A DNA stretch of 64,000 nt from Lachnospiraceae bacterium MD308. Lineage in GTDB: Bacteria > Bacillota > Clostridia > Lachnospirales > Lachnospiraceae. Below the pieces are notes generated by a model. The model was given only the letters and a program-made list of their open reading frames with translations, was not told where the DNA came from and ran no database searches. Location: contig KE159795.1 of the NCBI GenBank assembly GCA_000403475.2, positions 1,681,058-1,745,057 on the forward strand, read 5' to 3'. The position numbers and the translations under genes were made by a program. This document shows, one piece after another, positions 23,200 to 32,768 of the stretch. Position 1 is the stretch's first letter. Each line of letters opens with the position of its first letter.

Positions 23200-24676
23200 T
23201 ATATTTTTTATATCTCGGTGCCGTTTCCGGATCAACTGCCTTAATAAGCCCTGCATCTATTGTATTTTGAATCAAGCGCGATGCTTTTGCCATTTCTTGA
23301 TCCGATAATCCAAACAATTTTCTGATATCCCCATTAGAAACAGCTGCATAATTGACATAAGCCAAACAAGCCTGCATATAACAGGTTCGAACACGGTCTT
23401 CTTTTGTTGTCATTTCAAATGGAACCTTTGCAAACAATACAGCTTTTGTAAATTGATTATTCTGACTCTCAATTCTTGGCGCAAGCAATTCATTTTTTCC
23501 AGTAGTTTCTATAATCTTGTCATAACCACTGCCTCGCTCCTCACAAATTCCACATTTATGCATAAATCCGGCAATGTTTTCATTTCGTGATACCGGAACT
23601 GTATCTACAATACGCTCTATTGCTACCAGCGGAGCACCCGCATTAGAAAACTCTATTCGATTTTTGAACACTTCCACCATAGGATTTGTGCCACGTTGCT
23701 GCAAGTCCTGGTGAATCATAGCATTTGCTAATAATTCACGAATTGCTATTTCCGGAAAGCTAATAACAGATTTCCTTGTTGCTTCCACTATCACTTCTTC
23801 TTGTGGAATAATTGTCATTATATATTGAACAATATCCTCGTGTGCAAATGCATAACCACCCGAAAATTCTTTTTCCCTGATTGCATCCAGTCTAGAATTC
23901 TCTTTATACCATATAACACGCACCGAACGGCGATGAAGATTATCAAACTTTTTTAAATCCTTCGCAATCATCAACGCTCCCATATTGGTAATGTCCCAAT
24001 TCCCGGCATCATTTTTAATGATAAACTTTTCATTCTGTAAATCATCCAGAACTTTATCCCTGTTACGCGGAATCGGCATTTCCATCTTATCATAGTACTT
24101 GGGATAATCCAATAGCACAACCAATTCGTCTTCCGTGGCATTACTCTTTGCCAGACGAAGCTCATATGGTGTCGTTTCAAACGCCTGCCATAATTCCCTT
24201 TCTTTATCAGGATATTCCTTTAAATTTTTCTTATTCGTACCAACTCGAATATATTCCACTCCCGCAAACTGAACCGGTTGTTTCTCAGCACATGGAATTT
24301 CAATCATTACAACATTTTTTCCATCCATAGGAATCTCATAAAATTTAAAATTGATTCTGGGTGAAACCATGCGTGAAAGCCATGCCTCCAACTCTTCATT
24401 TCCTTTTTTCATTTTCCGAAATTGAAATTCTGTACCGATTATTTCATGTGCATCATCATGAATACCCCAGACAAGATATCCCTTTGTCTTACCACACAGT
24501 GCAGCAGAATTACTCAATGCCGAAATATATTCCCCTATCAACTGCGGCTCCTTATTATTGCATTTAAACTCTACCCATTCCGTTTCAGTTGGCAGTTTTA
24601 CAAGCTCCTGTACAAGGCTTTGCAAATATTCTATTCCCCTGCTAAACGATTCCAATGTTGATACACTTCTCTCCAT
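23200..24676 (-). CDS. AlbA_2/Schlafen-type ATP-binding protein, C-terminus altered by MITE
   Basis: About 490 native residues. The N-terminal AlbA_2 domain ([20 protein letters not shown], then [10 protein letters not shown]) is followed by a GHKL-like ATP-binding region ([16 protein letters not shown], and [10 protein letters not shown] near 345) and a C-terminal winged helix ([20 protein letters not shown]). Such proteins are putative transcriptional regulators or parts of mobile-element defence. The start chosen is ATG 24676; it lacks a clear ribosome binding site and overlaps the end of the YyaL-like gene. The reading frame now continues into the MITE and stops at 23018, adding about 60 foreign residues. 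The original end was at about 22910 in the spliced sequence. Confidence 0.8.
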
Positions 24677-26507
24677 CACACACTTTTTTCGGCGGATGCA
24701 TATACAAAAGCTCTGCAATCAGAAACATACAGCATCCGGCGGGATAATGCTCTGCCGCCCCGGACATAAAGGCAAGCTGCCGCTTTGCCGCCTCTTCGTA
24801 TTCTTCCTTCCCCGTAATCTCAGCCAGCCGCACAAGGCAATACGCCATCACAGAGTTTCCGCTGGGCAAAGAATTATCATAGACCTCCTTCGGCCTTGTG
24901 ATCAGACGCCCGTTTTCCAATCCGTACAAAAAATATCCCCCATTTCTGTCATCCGCGAACTGACGGGCAGCCTCATTACAGATTTCCTTCGCCCTTTCAA
25001 GGTACATTTCCTGAAATCCCGAGTCATACAGGCTGATAAGCGCCGCCGTGTAGCAGGCATACTCGTCTAAAAATCCTTTCACTTGTCCCCTCCCGCCCCG
25101 GCAGCTTACGTAGAGGATATTGCCGTCAGTAAGATTTCCCTCTATATATTCCTGGGTTCTCTTCGCCGCCTGTAGATATTCCTTCTTCCCAGACACCTGA
25201 TATAAGATGCACAAACCGCAGATTGCAAGCGAATTCCACGAGGTCAGCACTTTATCGTCGAGATGCAGCCTTGCACGAGATTTTCGGTAATCGTACAATA
25301 ACCTTTTCTCTTCTGAGAAATTATCGCAGATGTCCTCTCCACTAAGCAGGTTCAGAATATTCTTCCCTTCGAAATTCCCCTTTTTCGTCACGCCAAAATA
25401 TTTACAGAATTTTTCTCCCCGTTCTTTTCCAATGACATTTATTATCTCGTCATATCCCCACACATAAAACTTCCCTTCCTCCCCCTCGCTGTCTGCATCC
25501 TGGGCGGAGTAAAATTCTCCCGCAGGCCCGCTCATCTCCCGCATCATATACAAAGCCGTCCTCTCTGCAGTGTCTAAAAACTCACCGTCGCCCGCTTCCT
25601 TATAAGCTATGGCATAAGCGGCAACTAACAGCGCATTGTCATACAACATTTTTTCAAAATGAGGAACAAGGAAATATGCATCTGTAGAATACCGGGAAAA
25701 TCCATACCCAATCTGGTCGAAAAGCCCTCCCCGCCTCATCTTGTCAAGCGTCGCCCTTACCATTTTGAAAATCTTTTCTTCCTTATATATATTGTCTGAC
25801 GAAGTCCGCCCGCGCCGTAAGCGCATATTCTGCGAAATCCCCTGTGGGTATATCTTTGCGTACAAAGTAAGGAATATCAGATTATAAGGCATAGGAAATT
25901 TAGGCGCATCCCCAAATCCGCCGTTTGCCTCGTCATAGCTCCCTGAAAGCAGCTCTGCCGCTCTTTCAGGCAAGGACGTGTCTATTCCCTCGCACAGCTC
26001 TTCCTCCGACACATCTATAAGATGCGCCAGAATCTTTTCTGCCGACTGTACCAGCGCGTCTTTATCCTGCTGCCATCTGTCAGCTATGGCAAGCAAAAGG
26101 TCTTTTAAGCCGGTCATGCCTCTTATGGTCACGGGCGGAAAATACGTACCTGCAAAAAATGGTTTCTGCAGCGGCGTCATAAATATGCTCATCGGCCACC
26201 CTCCGCTCCCGGTCATCGTCTGGCATACGGACATATACACGCTGTCAATGTCCGGGCGCTCCTCCCTGTCCACTTTCACAGACACAAAATACTTGTTAAG
26301 AATCCCTGCGATCTCCTCATTCTCAAAACTCTCCCGCTCCATCACATGGCACCAGTGACAAGTGCTGTAGCCGATACTTAAAAATACCGGCTTATCCTCC
26401 CTCTCTGCCTTCTCAAAAGCCTCCTGACACCATGGATACCAGTCTACCGGATTGTCCGCATGCTGCAAAAGATACGGACTTTTTTCATATTTCAAACGAT
26501 TACTCAT
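24642..26507 (-). CDS. Thioredoxin-domain protein, YyaL/SSP411-like
   Basis: A 621-aa protein. The DUF255/thioredoxin-like N-terminus ([20 protein letters not shown] and a CHWCH motif) is followed by a large alpha/alpha barrel (six-hairpin glycosidase-like) region. It resembles YyaL of Bacillus and the human SSP411 family. Members usually have about 650-690 residues. Here the C-terminus ends shortly after LYMHPPKK, in sequence shared with the start of the neighbouring ATP-binding protein gene, so the last 50 or so residues may have been lost when that gene arrived. The catalytic CHWCH motif is intact. Enzymatic function is not established. Confidence 0.82.
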   Translation of the reverse strand: MSNRLKYEKSPYLLQHADNPVDWYPWCQEAFEKAEREDKPVFLSIGYSTCHWCHVMERESFENEEIAGILNKYFVSVKVDREERPDIDSVYMSVCQTMTGSGGWPMSIFMTPLQKPFFAGTYFPPVTIRGMTGLKDLLLAIADRWQQDKDALVQSAEKILAHLIDVSEEELCEGIDTSLPERAAELLSGSYDEANGGFGDAPKFPMPYNLIFLTLYAKIYPQGISQNMRLRRGRTSSDNIYKEEKIFKMVRATLDKMRRGGLFDQIGYGFSRYSTDAYFLVPHFEKMLYDNALLVAAYAIAYKEAGDGEFLDTAERTALYMMREMSGPAGEFYSAQDADSEGEEGKFYVWGYDEIINVIGKERGEKFCKYFGVTKKGNFEGKNILNLLSGEDICDNFSEEKRLLYDYRKSRARLHLDDKVLTSWNSLAICGLCILYQVSGKKEYLQAAKRTQEYIEGNLTDGNILYVSCRGGRGQVKGFLDEYACYTAALISLYDSGFQEMYLERAKEICNEAARQFADDRNGGYFLYGLENGRLITRPKEVYDNSLPSGNSVMAYCLVRLAEITGKEEYEEAAKRQLAFMSGAAEHYPAGCCMFLIAELLYMHPPKKVCDGEKCINIGIV

Positions 26508-26526
26508 ATTACACCCCCGTTGTCTA

Positions 26527-27420
26527 TTATTTCAATCCGTCCCTGATTTCATTCCTGTATTGTGCAGGAGTTTTATTATAATGAGCTTTAAATTTCTTAA
26601 TAAAATAAGAGCAAGAAGAAAACCCTACGGATTCGCTGACTGAGCTGACGCTCAGTGCAGTTGTTGACAGTAATTCTTTTGCCCGTTCCAGCCTTATTGT
26701 TGTAAGCGCCTGCACAGGAGTTATATGGTAGGAATTCTTCATGCATCGGATAATATGTACCGGATGGAAATTGTACATCTGCGCCAAATCCTGAATCGTA
26801 AAATTTTTTTCATAATTGTTCTGCAGATATTGCATAATCTCCGAGGCAAGTGTATCCGGAGTATTGCTGAACCTGGAATCAAGATTCAACATATCCAAAA
26901 CATTTAAAAATTGTTGCTGTTGTTTTAAAGGATTACTTATCTGTCTGTATTTTTCTGTATGATTATCATACTTGTTGATTGAAAACATAAGTAATGGGTC
27001 AATATAGTTTTTAAGGAACTGTCCCTGGTCTTCAGGTAATTGAATATACTTAGGAAGCGTCACATAAAAGGATGTATCCCGAAACAAAGATTTATTCGAC
27101 ACCTTGCTGACAGGATGGATATGTTCCGATTCATAGTATGCACCGGAAAAACCCATATGAACCCAGTAAAAAGAGGTCTCCGTATCACAGATGCGGTAAC
27201 TGCTGTGTGTTTTATCCGGTGATAATATTAGAAGTTGATTTTCACCTATAGTATATTGTTGATTTTCTTCCATAATAAAAAGTTTTCCGGATATTACAAA
27301 CAATAAGTCAAACACTCCGATATTCGAACGTTTTTTATGTCTGTCTCCTTTTCTATACAGTGCTTTTCCGGCTGCTATAAAGTGTGGAGTAGGCGGATTT
27401 TCAAAATGAATATAAATCAT
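26527..27420 (-). CDS. AraC family regulator of the sugar operon
   Basis: A 297-aa regulator with an N-terminal cupin-like sensing domain (about 1-150, [19 protein letters not shown]) and a C-terminal pair of helix-turn-helix motifs ([20 protein letters not shown] and [20 protein letters not shown], then [15 protein letters not shown]). GAGGAG precedes ATG 27420. It is divergent from the sugar ABC transporter/GH127 operon, with two direct repeats in the intergenic region. It likely activates that operon when the sugar is present. Confidence 0.87.
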   Translation of the reverse strand: MIYIHFENPPTPHFIAAGKALYRKGDRHKKRSNIGVFDLLFVISGKLFIMEENQQYTIGENQLLILSPDKTHSSYRICDTETSFYWVHMGFSGAYYESEHIHPVSKVSNKSLFRDTSFYVTLPKYIQLPEDQGQFLKNYIDPLLMFSINKYDNHTEKYRQISNPLKQQQQFLNVLDMLNLDSRFSNTPDTLASEIMQYLQNNYEKNFTIQDLAQMYNFHPVHIIRCMKNSYHITPVQALTTIRLERAKELLSTTALSVSSVSESVGFSSCSYFIKKFKAHYNKTPAQYRNEIRDGLK

Positions 27421-27446
27421 ATAGCATCTCCTCTTTCAAAAATATA

Positions 27447-27497
27447 ATGTTAAAAATATTATATTTTTTTCATTAATTTATGTTAAAAATATTATAT
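27447..27497. promoter_or_regulatory. Direct repeats in the araC/transporter intergenic region
   Basis: ATGTTAAAAATATTATAT at 27447-27464 and again at 27480-27497, 33 bp (three helical turns) apart. The layout fits paired half-sites for the AraC-type regulator, just upstream of the -35 of the transporter promoter. Confidence 0.6.
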
Positions 27498-27517
27498 AAA
27501 TGTGTTAATAGTATATC

Positions 27518-27546
27518 TTGTTTCATAAGCTTTGGCAATATATAAT
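27518..27546 (+). promoter_or_regulatory. Promoter of the sugar transporter operon
   Basis: TTGTTT (27518-27523), 17-bp spacer, TATAAT (27541-27546). The weak -35 next to the repeats suits an activator-dependent promoter. Confidence 0.6.
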
Positions 27547-27608
27547 TCTGAATATAAAAACACCAGAGCAGAAAAGTTGGAATATTCCAACAGATAAGGA
27601 GGATGATT

Positions 27609-28880
27609 ATGAAAAAAAGAAAAATCAGACTTTTGTCAGCCGTATTATGCGCAAGCATGGCTATGACGTTAGGAGCATGTTCCGGAAAACCGGGAGAAAC
27701 ATCCAAACAAAAGGATGAAACGACAGCCGAAGAGGTAACAATATGGGTGAGGGAGCAAATGGAGGCCCCGATTACTGCGGCAGTAAAACAATACAATGAA
27801 AAACAAGATAAAGTAAAAGTAAACGCAGTTGTATATCCAGACGACGAGCTGACTGACCAGTTAACTTTGGCTCTGTCCTCTGGTAATGTCCCGGACATCG
27901 TATCGTTAGATGATATTCTGGCTCCGTACTACAATTCTATTTCCGCACTTTCAGACATATCAGAAGAATTCGCAGGCTTGGAATTCAAGGATTCTTTCAG
28001 CCAGGGAATGGTTGAACTTGGAACCTATGACGGCAAACAATATGCCATTCCATTTGCGCCGGATGTGTCCATTATGTTCTACAACAAAGCACACTTTAAA
28101 GAGGCAGGCCTTAATCCCGAAAAAGGTCCTGAAACATGGTCGGAGTTTGTAGATTATGCACAAAAGTTAACACGCGATGGAAGATACGGATACACATATA
28201 ACGGCGGCGGTGGTCAGATGTTCACATTTGTACCGTATATCTGGAGCAACGGCGGCGACCTTCTGTCAGAAGACGGAAAAACCTGCTTGTTAGACCAACC
28301 TGAAGCTATAGAAGCATTACAGTTATACGACGACCTCACTAATAAATACAAGGCAGCTCCCGAAGGCGTTACAACTTATTCATGGTCCGAATCCCAGGAC
28401 GCTTTCCTTACCGGCAAAGTAAGCATGACTGTCCTTGGAAACTCACAGCTTTATACCTTCTTGACAGAACACCCTGATTTTGATTTTGGCGTATGCCTGA
28501 TACCCAAAAAAGACGGGAAAGAGTATTCTTCTTTTGGCGGCGGCGATCTAATCGCTATCATGGAGCAGTCAAAGAATAAAGAAGCTGCATGGGATTTTGT
28601 AGAATATGCATTGAGCGAGGAAGTCCAGGTAGAACTATTTGCAAAAAACGGGCTTCTTCCGGCAAGAACAGACCTTTTTGACAATGAATATTTTAATAAA
28701 AACGATAAATACAAAGTGTTAGAAGAAGCATTAAAAGTGTCACGAGCTTCCTGGTCCGAAAAATATAATGAAATGAACCAGCCGCTTGTAAATGCAACCC
28801 AAAGTTGCCTTATGGGAAAAGCCACCGCAGAAGAAGCCTTTAAGACTGCAGCAGAAGAAATCAATAAAATCATGCAATAA
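27609..28880 (+). CDS. Sugar ABC transporter substrate-binding lipoprotein
   Basis: A 423-aa family-1 solute-binding protein. The signal peptide ends in a lipobox (MTLGACSGK, Cys lipidated). The fold follows with EVTIWVREQMEAPITAAVKQ and typical GNVPDIVSLDD and GGGDLIAIMEQSKNKEAAWDF segments. ATG 27609 is chosen because AAGGAGG lies 7 bases upstream; the earlier ATG at 27603 overlaps that site. It forms an operon with two permeases and a GH127 enzyme. The ATPase subunit is not encoded here and is probably a shared MsmK-type protein. Confidence 0.9.
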   Translation: MKKRKIRLLSAVLCASMAMTLGACSGKPGETSKQKDETTAEEVTIWVREQMEAPITAAVKQYNEKQDKVKVNAVVYPDDELTDQLTLALSSGNVPDIVSLDDILAPYYNSISALSDISEEFAGLEFKDSFSQGMVELGTYDGKQYAIPFAPDVSIMFYNKAHFKEAGLNPEKGPETWSEFVDYAQKLTRDGRYGYTYNGGGGQMFTFVPYIWSNGGDLLSEDGKTCLLDQPEAIEALQLYDDLTNKYKAAPEGVTTYSWSESQDAFLTGKVSMTVLGNSQLYTFLTEHPDFDFGVCLIPKKDGKEYSSFGGGDLIAIMEQSKNKEAAWDFVEYALSEEVQVELFAKNGLLPARTDLFDNEYFNKNDKYKVLEEALKVSRASWSEKYNEMNQPLVNATQSCLMGKATAEEAFKTAAEEINKIMQ

Positions 28881-28889
28881 ACATTACGA

Positions 28890-28925
28890 GGGGCATCGTA
28901 GCCTGAAAAGGTATGATGCCCTTTT
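28890..28925 (+). terminator. Intercistronic stem-loop after the binding-protein gene
   Basis: GGGGCATC pairs with GATGCCC, followed by TTTT. It lies between the binding-protein gene and the first permease, and probably sets the higher dose of the binding protein by partial termination or mRNA protection. Confidence 0.65.
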
Positions 28926-28940
28926 CAAAAAGGAATCACT

Positions 28941-29822
28941 ATGAAAAAAGCAAAAATAATCAAACCAAAAATAATACCGTTTTTATTTATATGTCCGGTT
29001 TTAATCATTAATCTTTTGTTTTTTTGCCTTCCCTTTTTACAGTCTCTTGCCATGTCATTTTTCGAATGGCCTTTACTGGGCGAGAAAACATTTGTAGGAC
29101 TTTTAAATTACAAAGAACTGCTCATTGACAAACAATTTCACATTTCACTTCTATTTACCCTGAAATACACATTGTTTGTGACGCCGGCTCTGTTTGTGAC
29201 CGCCTTTGCACTGGCACTGCTAATCGACAGCAAATTTAAAGGAGTTACTCTGTTCCGGACAATATATTTTTCGCCGGTTGTCATCTCCATGACTTCCTGC
29301 AGCTTAATATGGCTGTGGATATACAATGACCTGTACGGAATCCTCAATCATATTCTCCTTAAATGGAATATTATTGATGAAGGAATCCTGTGGATGGGAA
29401 GCGAATCCACCTCCCTGCCGGCAATCATCTTTATGATAACATGGAAGATGTCCGGATTTTCCATGCTGATAATTCTGGCTGCTTTCCAGTCAGTGGACAC
29501 GCAAGTATACGAATCCGCAAGTATAGACGGTGCCGGGAAGATGCAGCAATTTTTCCATATAACATTGCCAATCATCCGTCCGCAGGTAGGGCTTGCTCTG
29601 ATTATGTCCGTAATCGGCTCAGTGCTCGCCTTCGAGCAGTTTCTTATCATGACTAAAGGCGGCCCTGCAGAGACGACGACGACACTGGTCCACTACATTT
29701 ATAATACTTCGTTCAAATATTACAACTTTGGATATGGTTCAGCAATGACAATGGTTCTTTTGGCTATTATGCTTGTACTTAGCATACTTCAGATGCGGCT
29801 GCTGAAAGACCCTACAGAATAA
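28941..29822 (+). CDS. Sugar ABC transporter permease 1
   Basis: A 293-aa MalF/UgpA-type permease with six hydrophobic helices and the EAA loop ESASIDGAGKMQQFFHITLP. It begins MKKAKIIKPKIIPFLFICPV, has AAGGAA upstream of ATG 28941, and is co-transcribed with the second permease. It imports a carbohydrate, probably an arabinofuranoside-containing oligosaccharide given the GH127 enzyme downstream. Confidence 0.9.
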   Translation: MKKAKIIKPKIIPFLFICPVLIINLLFFCLPFLQSLAMSFFEWPLLGEKTFVGLLNYKELLIDKQFHISLLFTLKYTLFVTPALFVTAFALALLIDSKFKGVTLFRTIYFSPVVISMTSCSLIWLWIYNDLYGILNHILLKWNIIDEGILWMGSESTSLPAIIFMITWKMSGFSMLIILAAFQSVDTQVYESASIDGAGKMQQFFHITLPIIRPQVGLALIMSVIGSVLAFEQFLIMTKGGPAETTTTLVHYIYNTSFKYYNFGYGSAMTMVLLAIMLVLSILQMRLLKDPTE

Positions 29823-29836
29823 AGGAGGAACGCGTT

Positions 29837-30664
29837 ATGGAAACAAAACATATAGGGCGCATTGTTGCAAATACTATTCTGGGGTTAATCATGCTGCTTC
29901 CTCTGTATTGGACATTTATTACCTCGGTAAAAGAGAAAGATGATATCTATAGACAGCCACCGCAAATTTTCCCACGGAAAATACACTTTGAAAATTACCG
30001 GGATATTTTATTCCGTAATGAAGGCGTATTTCTCCGATATTTGAAAAACTCAGTCACTACAGCCGTAATAACAATGATATTAGTAGCGTTAATTAGTCTG
30101 CTTGCGGGCTATTCTCTGTCAAAGCTCCGACTTGTGGGAAAAAAGTTTTTTCTTCTACTGATTTTATCCGCACTGATGATTCCTTTCCAAACACTGATGA
30201 TTCCGCTTTATTCCATCATGTCTGGTCTTCATCTGACAAACTCAAGGATGGCGATGGTTCTTATATATGCAACATTTCAAACACCCTTTGCCGTATATAT
30301 GATGAAGAATGCATTTGATATGATTCCGGATGAATTGAGGGATGCCGCCCGAATTGACGGGGCCGGCGAGATGAAAACTTTTGTAAAAATAATGCTGCCC
30401 ACAACATGGACATCCGTTGCAACTATCGTTATATACTCGGCATATACCACTTGGAACGACTATCTTATCGCTGTTGTTTTTGCAAATAATGAAAATATTA
30501 AAACATTTAATGTAGGGCTGACCAACATGGCAATCGGCCAATACGGAACAGAGTGGGGGCTTCTGACTGCCGGCTCTCTAATCGGCCTTGCTCCGATTAT
30601 GGTTCTTTTTATCTTTTTACAAAAATATTTCATAAAGGGAATGTTAGGCGGAGCCATCAAATAA
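29837..30664 (+). CDS. Sugar ABC transporter permease 2
   Basis: A 275-aa MalG/UgpE-type permease. It has six helices and an EAA loop (LRDAARIDGAGEMKTFVKIM), and ends with YFIKGMLGGAIK, the usual family ending. AAAGGAGG precedes ATG 29837, 15 bases after the first permease stop. Confidence 0.9.
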   Translation: METKHIGRIVANTILGLIMLLPLYWTFITSVKEKDDIYRQPPQIFPRKIHFENYRDILFRNEGVFLRYLKNSVTTAVITMILVALISLLAGYSLSKLRLVGKKFFLLLILSALMIPFQTLMIPLYSIMSGLHLTNSRMAMVLIYATFQTPFAVYMMKNAFDMIPDELRDAARIDGAGEMKTFVKIMLPTTWTSVATIVIYSAYTTWNDYLIAVVFANNENIKTFNVGLTNMAIGQYGTEWGLLTAGSLIGLAPIMVLFIFLQKYFIKGMLGGAIK

Positions 30665-30681
30665 ATAACCGGGAGGAAATT

Positions 30682-32559
30682 ATGGATTATAAAAGATTTA
30701 AAACACTGCATATTGAAGAGGTTAAGCCCACCGGGTGGCTGAAAAAACAGTTGGAGATTCAGGCTGGTGGGCTGTCAGGAAAATTACATGACTCCTGGGA
30801 AAGCGTAGGAACCTATAGCGGCTGGCTTGGAGGAACCGGAGAAAACTGGGAAAGGGGACCGTATTATCTGGATGGTATTCTCCCCCTTGCTTACTACCTA
30901 AAAGACGATCGATTATTTAAAATTGCGGAAAAGTTTATCCATTGGACAATGGAAAGTCAAGACGACACTGGAAATTTCGGTCCTATAGAAAGCAAACACG
31001 ACTGGTGGCCTCACATGATCATGCTGAAAGTACTGATACAATATTATGAAATCTGCCCTAAAGACGATATATTGCATTTCATGCACAATTACTATCAATA
31101 CCAGCTCACACATCTGCGTGAGAATCCGCTGGAAGATTGGGGAAAAGCCAGATGTGCAGATCTTTTATACTGCATCAAATGGTTGTACGAAAAAGAGCCC
31201 CGTGAATATTTAGAGGAACTATCTTTGCTGATTCTTGAACAAGGAGAAAATTGGAACCGTTTTTTTGAAAATCTTCCTTTTACATACCCGACAGAATACT
31301 ATTATAATTGGAAAGATATGGAAATACTATCGAAAAACAGCATATGGGAACTTATGAAATTCCACCAGACTCATATCGTCAATGTGACAATGGGTGCCAA
31401 ATACCCGGCAATGGCATCGTGGGTTCTTAACCAGAATCTAAACGAAACGCTAAAAAAAGGACTAAGCGACCTGAAGAAATATCACGGTGTCGTAACAGGA
31501 GCCATCAACGGCGATGAACATCTTGCAGGTAACAATCCGTCCCGTGGAACGGAGCTCTGCGCCATTGCAGAATATATGTTCAGTCTTCAGATTATCCTGG
31601 AAATATTTGGCGATACAGAATATGCCGATTTACTGGAGCGCCTCGCCTATAATGCATATCCTGCCATGTTCACAGAGGACTATATGGGGCATCAGTATCT
31701 ACAACAGGCAAATCAGATTGCCGCAACAAATGAAGCAAGGCCCTGGTATAATAACCTTAACGACTCCAACACTTATGGACTAGAGCCAAATTTCGGATGC
31801 TGTACAGCAAACATGCATCAGGGATGGCCCAAATTCGTAAGGAGCCTTTGGTACCGAGAGGATTCCGGGCTTGTATCTATGATCTTTGCCCCTAATGAGC
31901 TTAAAACAAAAATCAATGGCGAGGACATTTGCATAGAAACAAAAACAGAATATCCTGCACGATTAAAAATAGAATATGTTGTAAAGCAAGCCGGGCAAAC
32001 TCCGTTTACACTAAAAATAAGAATTCCAAAATGGTGCCGTACATATGAACTTCACTGTAATGGAACAGCTCTTCAACACGCGAGAGAGGATGGATATATC
32101 AAATTATACCGTCGTTTTTCTGAAAAAGAACGCCTTACTGTCAACTTTCATGCAGAGATTGAAACAAGCCATTGGTATCATAACAGTATAGCATTAGAAA
32201 AAGGTCCTCTTATTTTTGCGCTCGATATGGACGAACACTGGCACACATACCGCAGCCACGCCGGAATAAATGACTATGAGGTAACATCCGAAAGCGCCTG
32301 GAATTATGCTCTGATATCAGGAGAAAAAATCACTGTTCAGGAAACTCCTTATAATGAAATTCCTTTCGAAAAGCATCACCCTCCAGTTATCCTTCAGGCA
32401 AAAGCAATAAAAGCCAGTATTTGGCAGCAACAGGGCGGTAATACAGACAATTTACCGGAAAGTCCAATTGATGCAAAAGGAGAAATCGAATCAATACGCC
32501 TGATTCCTTTTGGATGTACGCATTTAAGAATCTCCCAGTTTCCCTTTTGCAATATGTAA
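30682..32559 (+). CDS. GH127-type beta-L-arabinofuranosidase
   Basis: A 625-aa glycosidase. The start at ATG 30682 has GGGAGG upstream; the longer frame starts inside the permease gene. The catalytic (alpha/alpha)6 barrel has the Zn-Cys signature of GH127: a Glu in GDEHLAGN, Glu and Cys in GTELCAIAEY, and the Cys pair in NFGCCTANMHQGWPKF, corresponding to the Glu322/Glu338/Cys340/Cys417/Cys418 group of HypBA1. A beta-sandwich C-terminus follows. No signal peptide, so it acts on imported oligosaccharides in the cytoplasm, releasing L-arabinofuranose. Substrate details are an inference from the family. Confidence 0.85.
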   Translation: MDYKRFKTLHIEEVKPTGWLKKQLEIQAGGLSGKLHDSWESVGTYSGWLGGTGENWERGPYYLDGILPLAYYLKDDRLFKIAEKFIHWTMESQDDTGNFGPIESKHDWWPHMIMLKVLIQYYEICPKDDILHFMHNYYQYQLTHLRENPLEDWGKARCADLLYCIKWLYEKEPREYLEELSLLILEQGENWNRFFENLPFTYPTEYYYNWKDMEILSKNSIWELMKFHQTHIVNVTMGAKYPAMASWVLNQNLNETLKKGLSDLKKYHGVVTGAINGDEHLAGNNPSRGTELCAIAEYMFSLQIILEIFGDTEYADLLERLAYNAYPAMFTEDYMGHQYLQQANQIAATNEARPWYNNLNDSNTYGLEPNFGCCTANMHQGWPKFVRSLWYREDSGLVSMIFAPNELKTKINGEDICIETKTEYPARLKIEYVVKQAGQTPFTLKIRIPKWCRTYELHCNGTALQHAREDGYIKLYRRFSEKERLTVNFHAEIETSHWYHNSIALEKGPLIFALDMDEHWHTYRSHAGINDYEVTSESAWNYALISGEKITVQETPYNEIPFEKHHPPVILQAKAIKASIWQQQGGNTDNLPESPIDAKGEIESIRLIPFGCTHLRISQFPFCNM

Positions 32560-32583
32560 TAGCAACTAAATATTCTTCCATAT

Positions 32584-32634
32584 AATACCGTTTTCCGCCG
32601 GAATGTCAGATTCCTACAGAAAACGGTATTATTT
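32584..32634 (+). terminator. Terminator of the sugar operon
   Basis: AATACCGTTTTC pairs with GAAAACGGTATT (12-bp stem), followed by ATTTA. It lies 25 bases after the GH127 stop. Confidence 0.75.
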
Positions 32635-32649
32635 ATGCAAAATTACTGC

Positions 32650-32678
32650 TTGAGGAATTGTACTATATGGTGTAACAT
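32650..32678 (+). promoter_or_regulatory. Possible promoter of the LTA-synthase-like gene
   Basis: TTGAGG (32650-32655), 17-bp spacer, TAACAT (32673-32678), about 90 bases before ATG 32769. Confidence 0.45.
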
Positions 32679-32768
32679 TATTTTGGCAGTTTTGCAGAGG
32701 TTACTGCAAACGAACTGAACAGAAACCACTCCATACTACGCACATTACCAGGGAAAGCAGGAACACAC

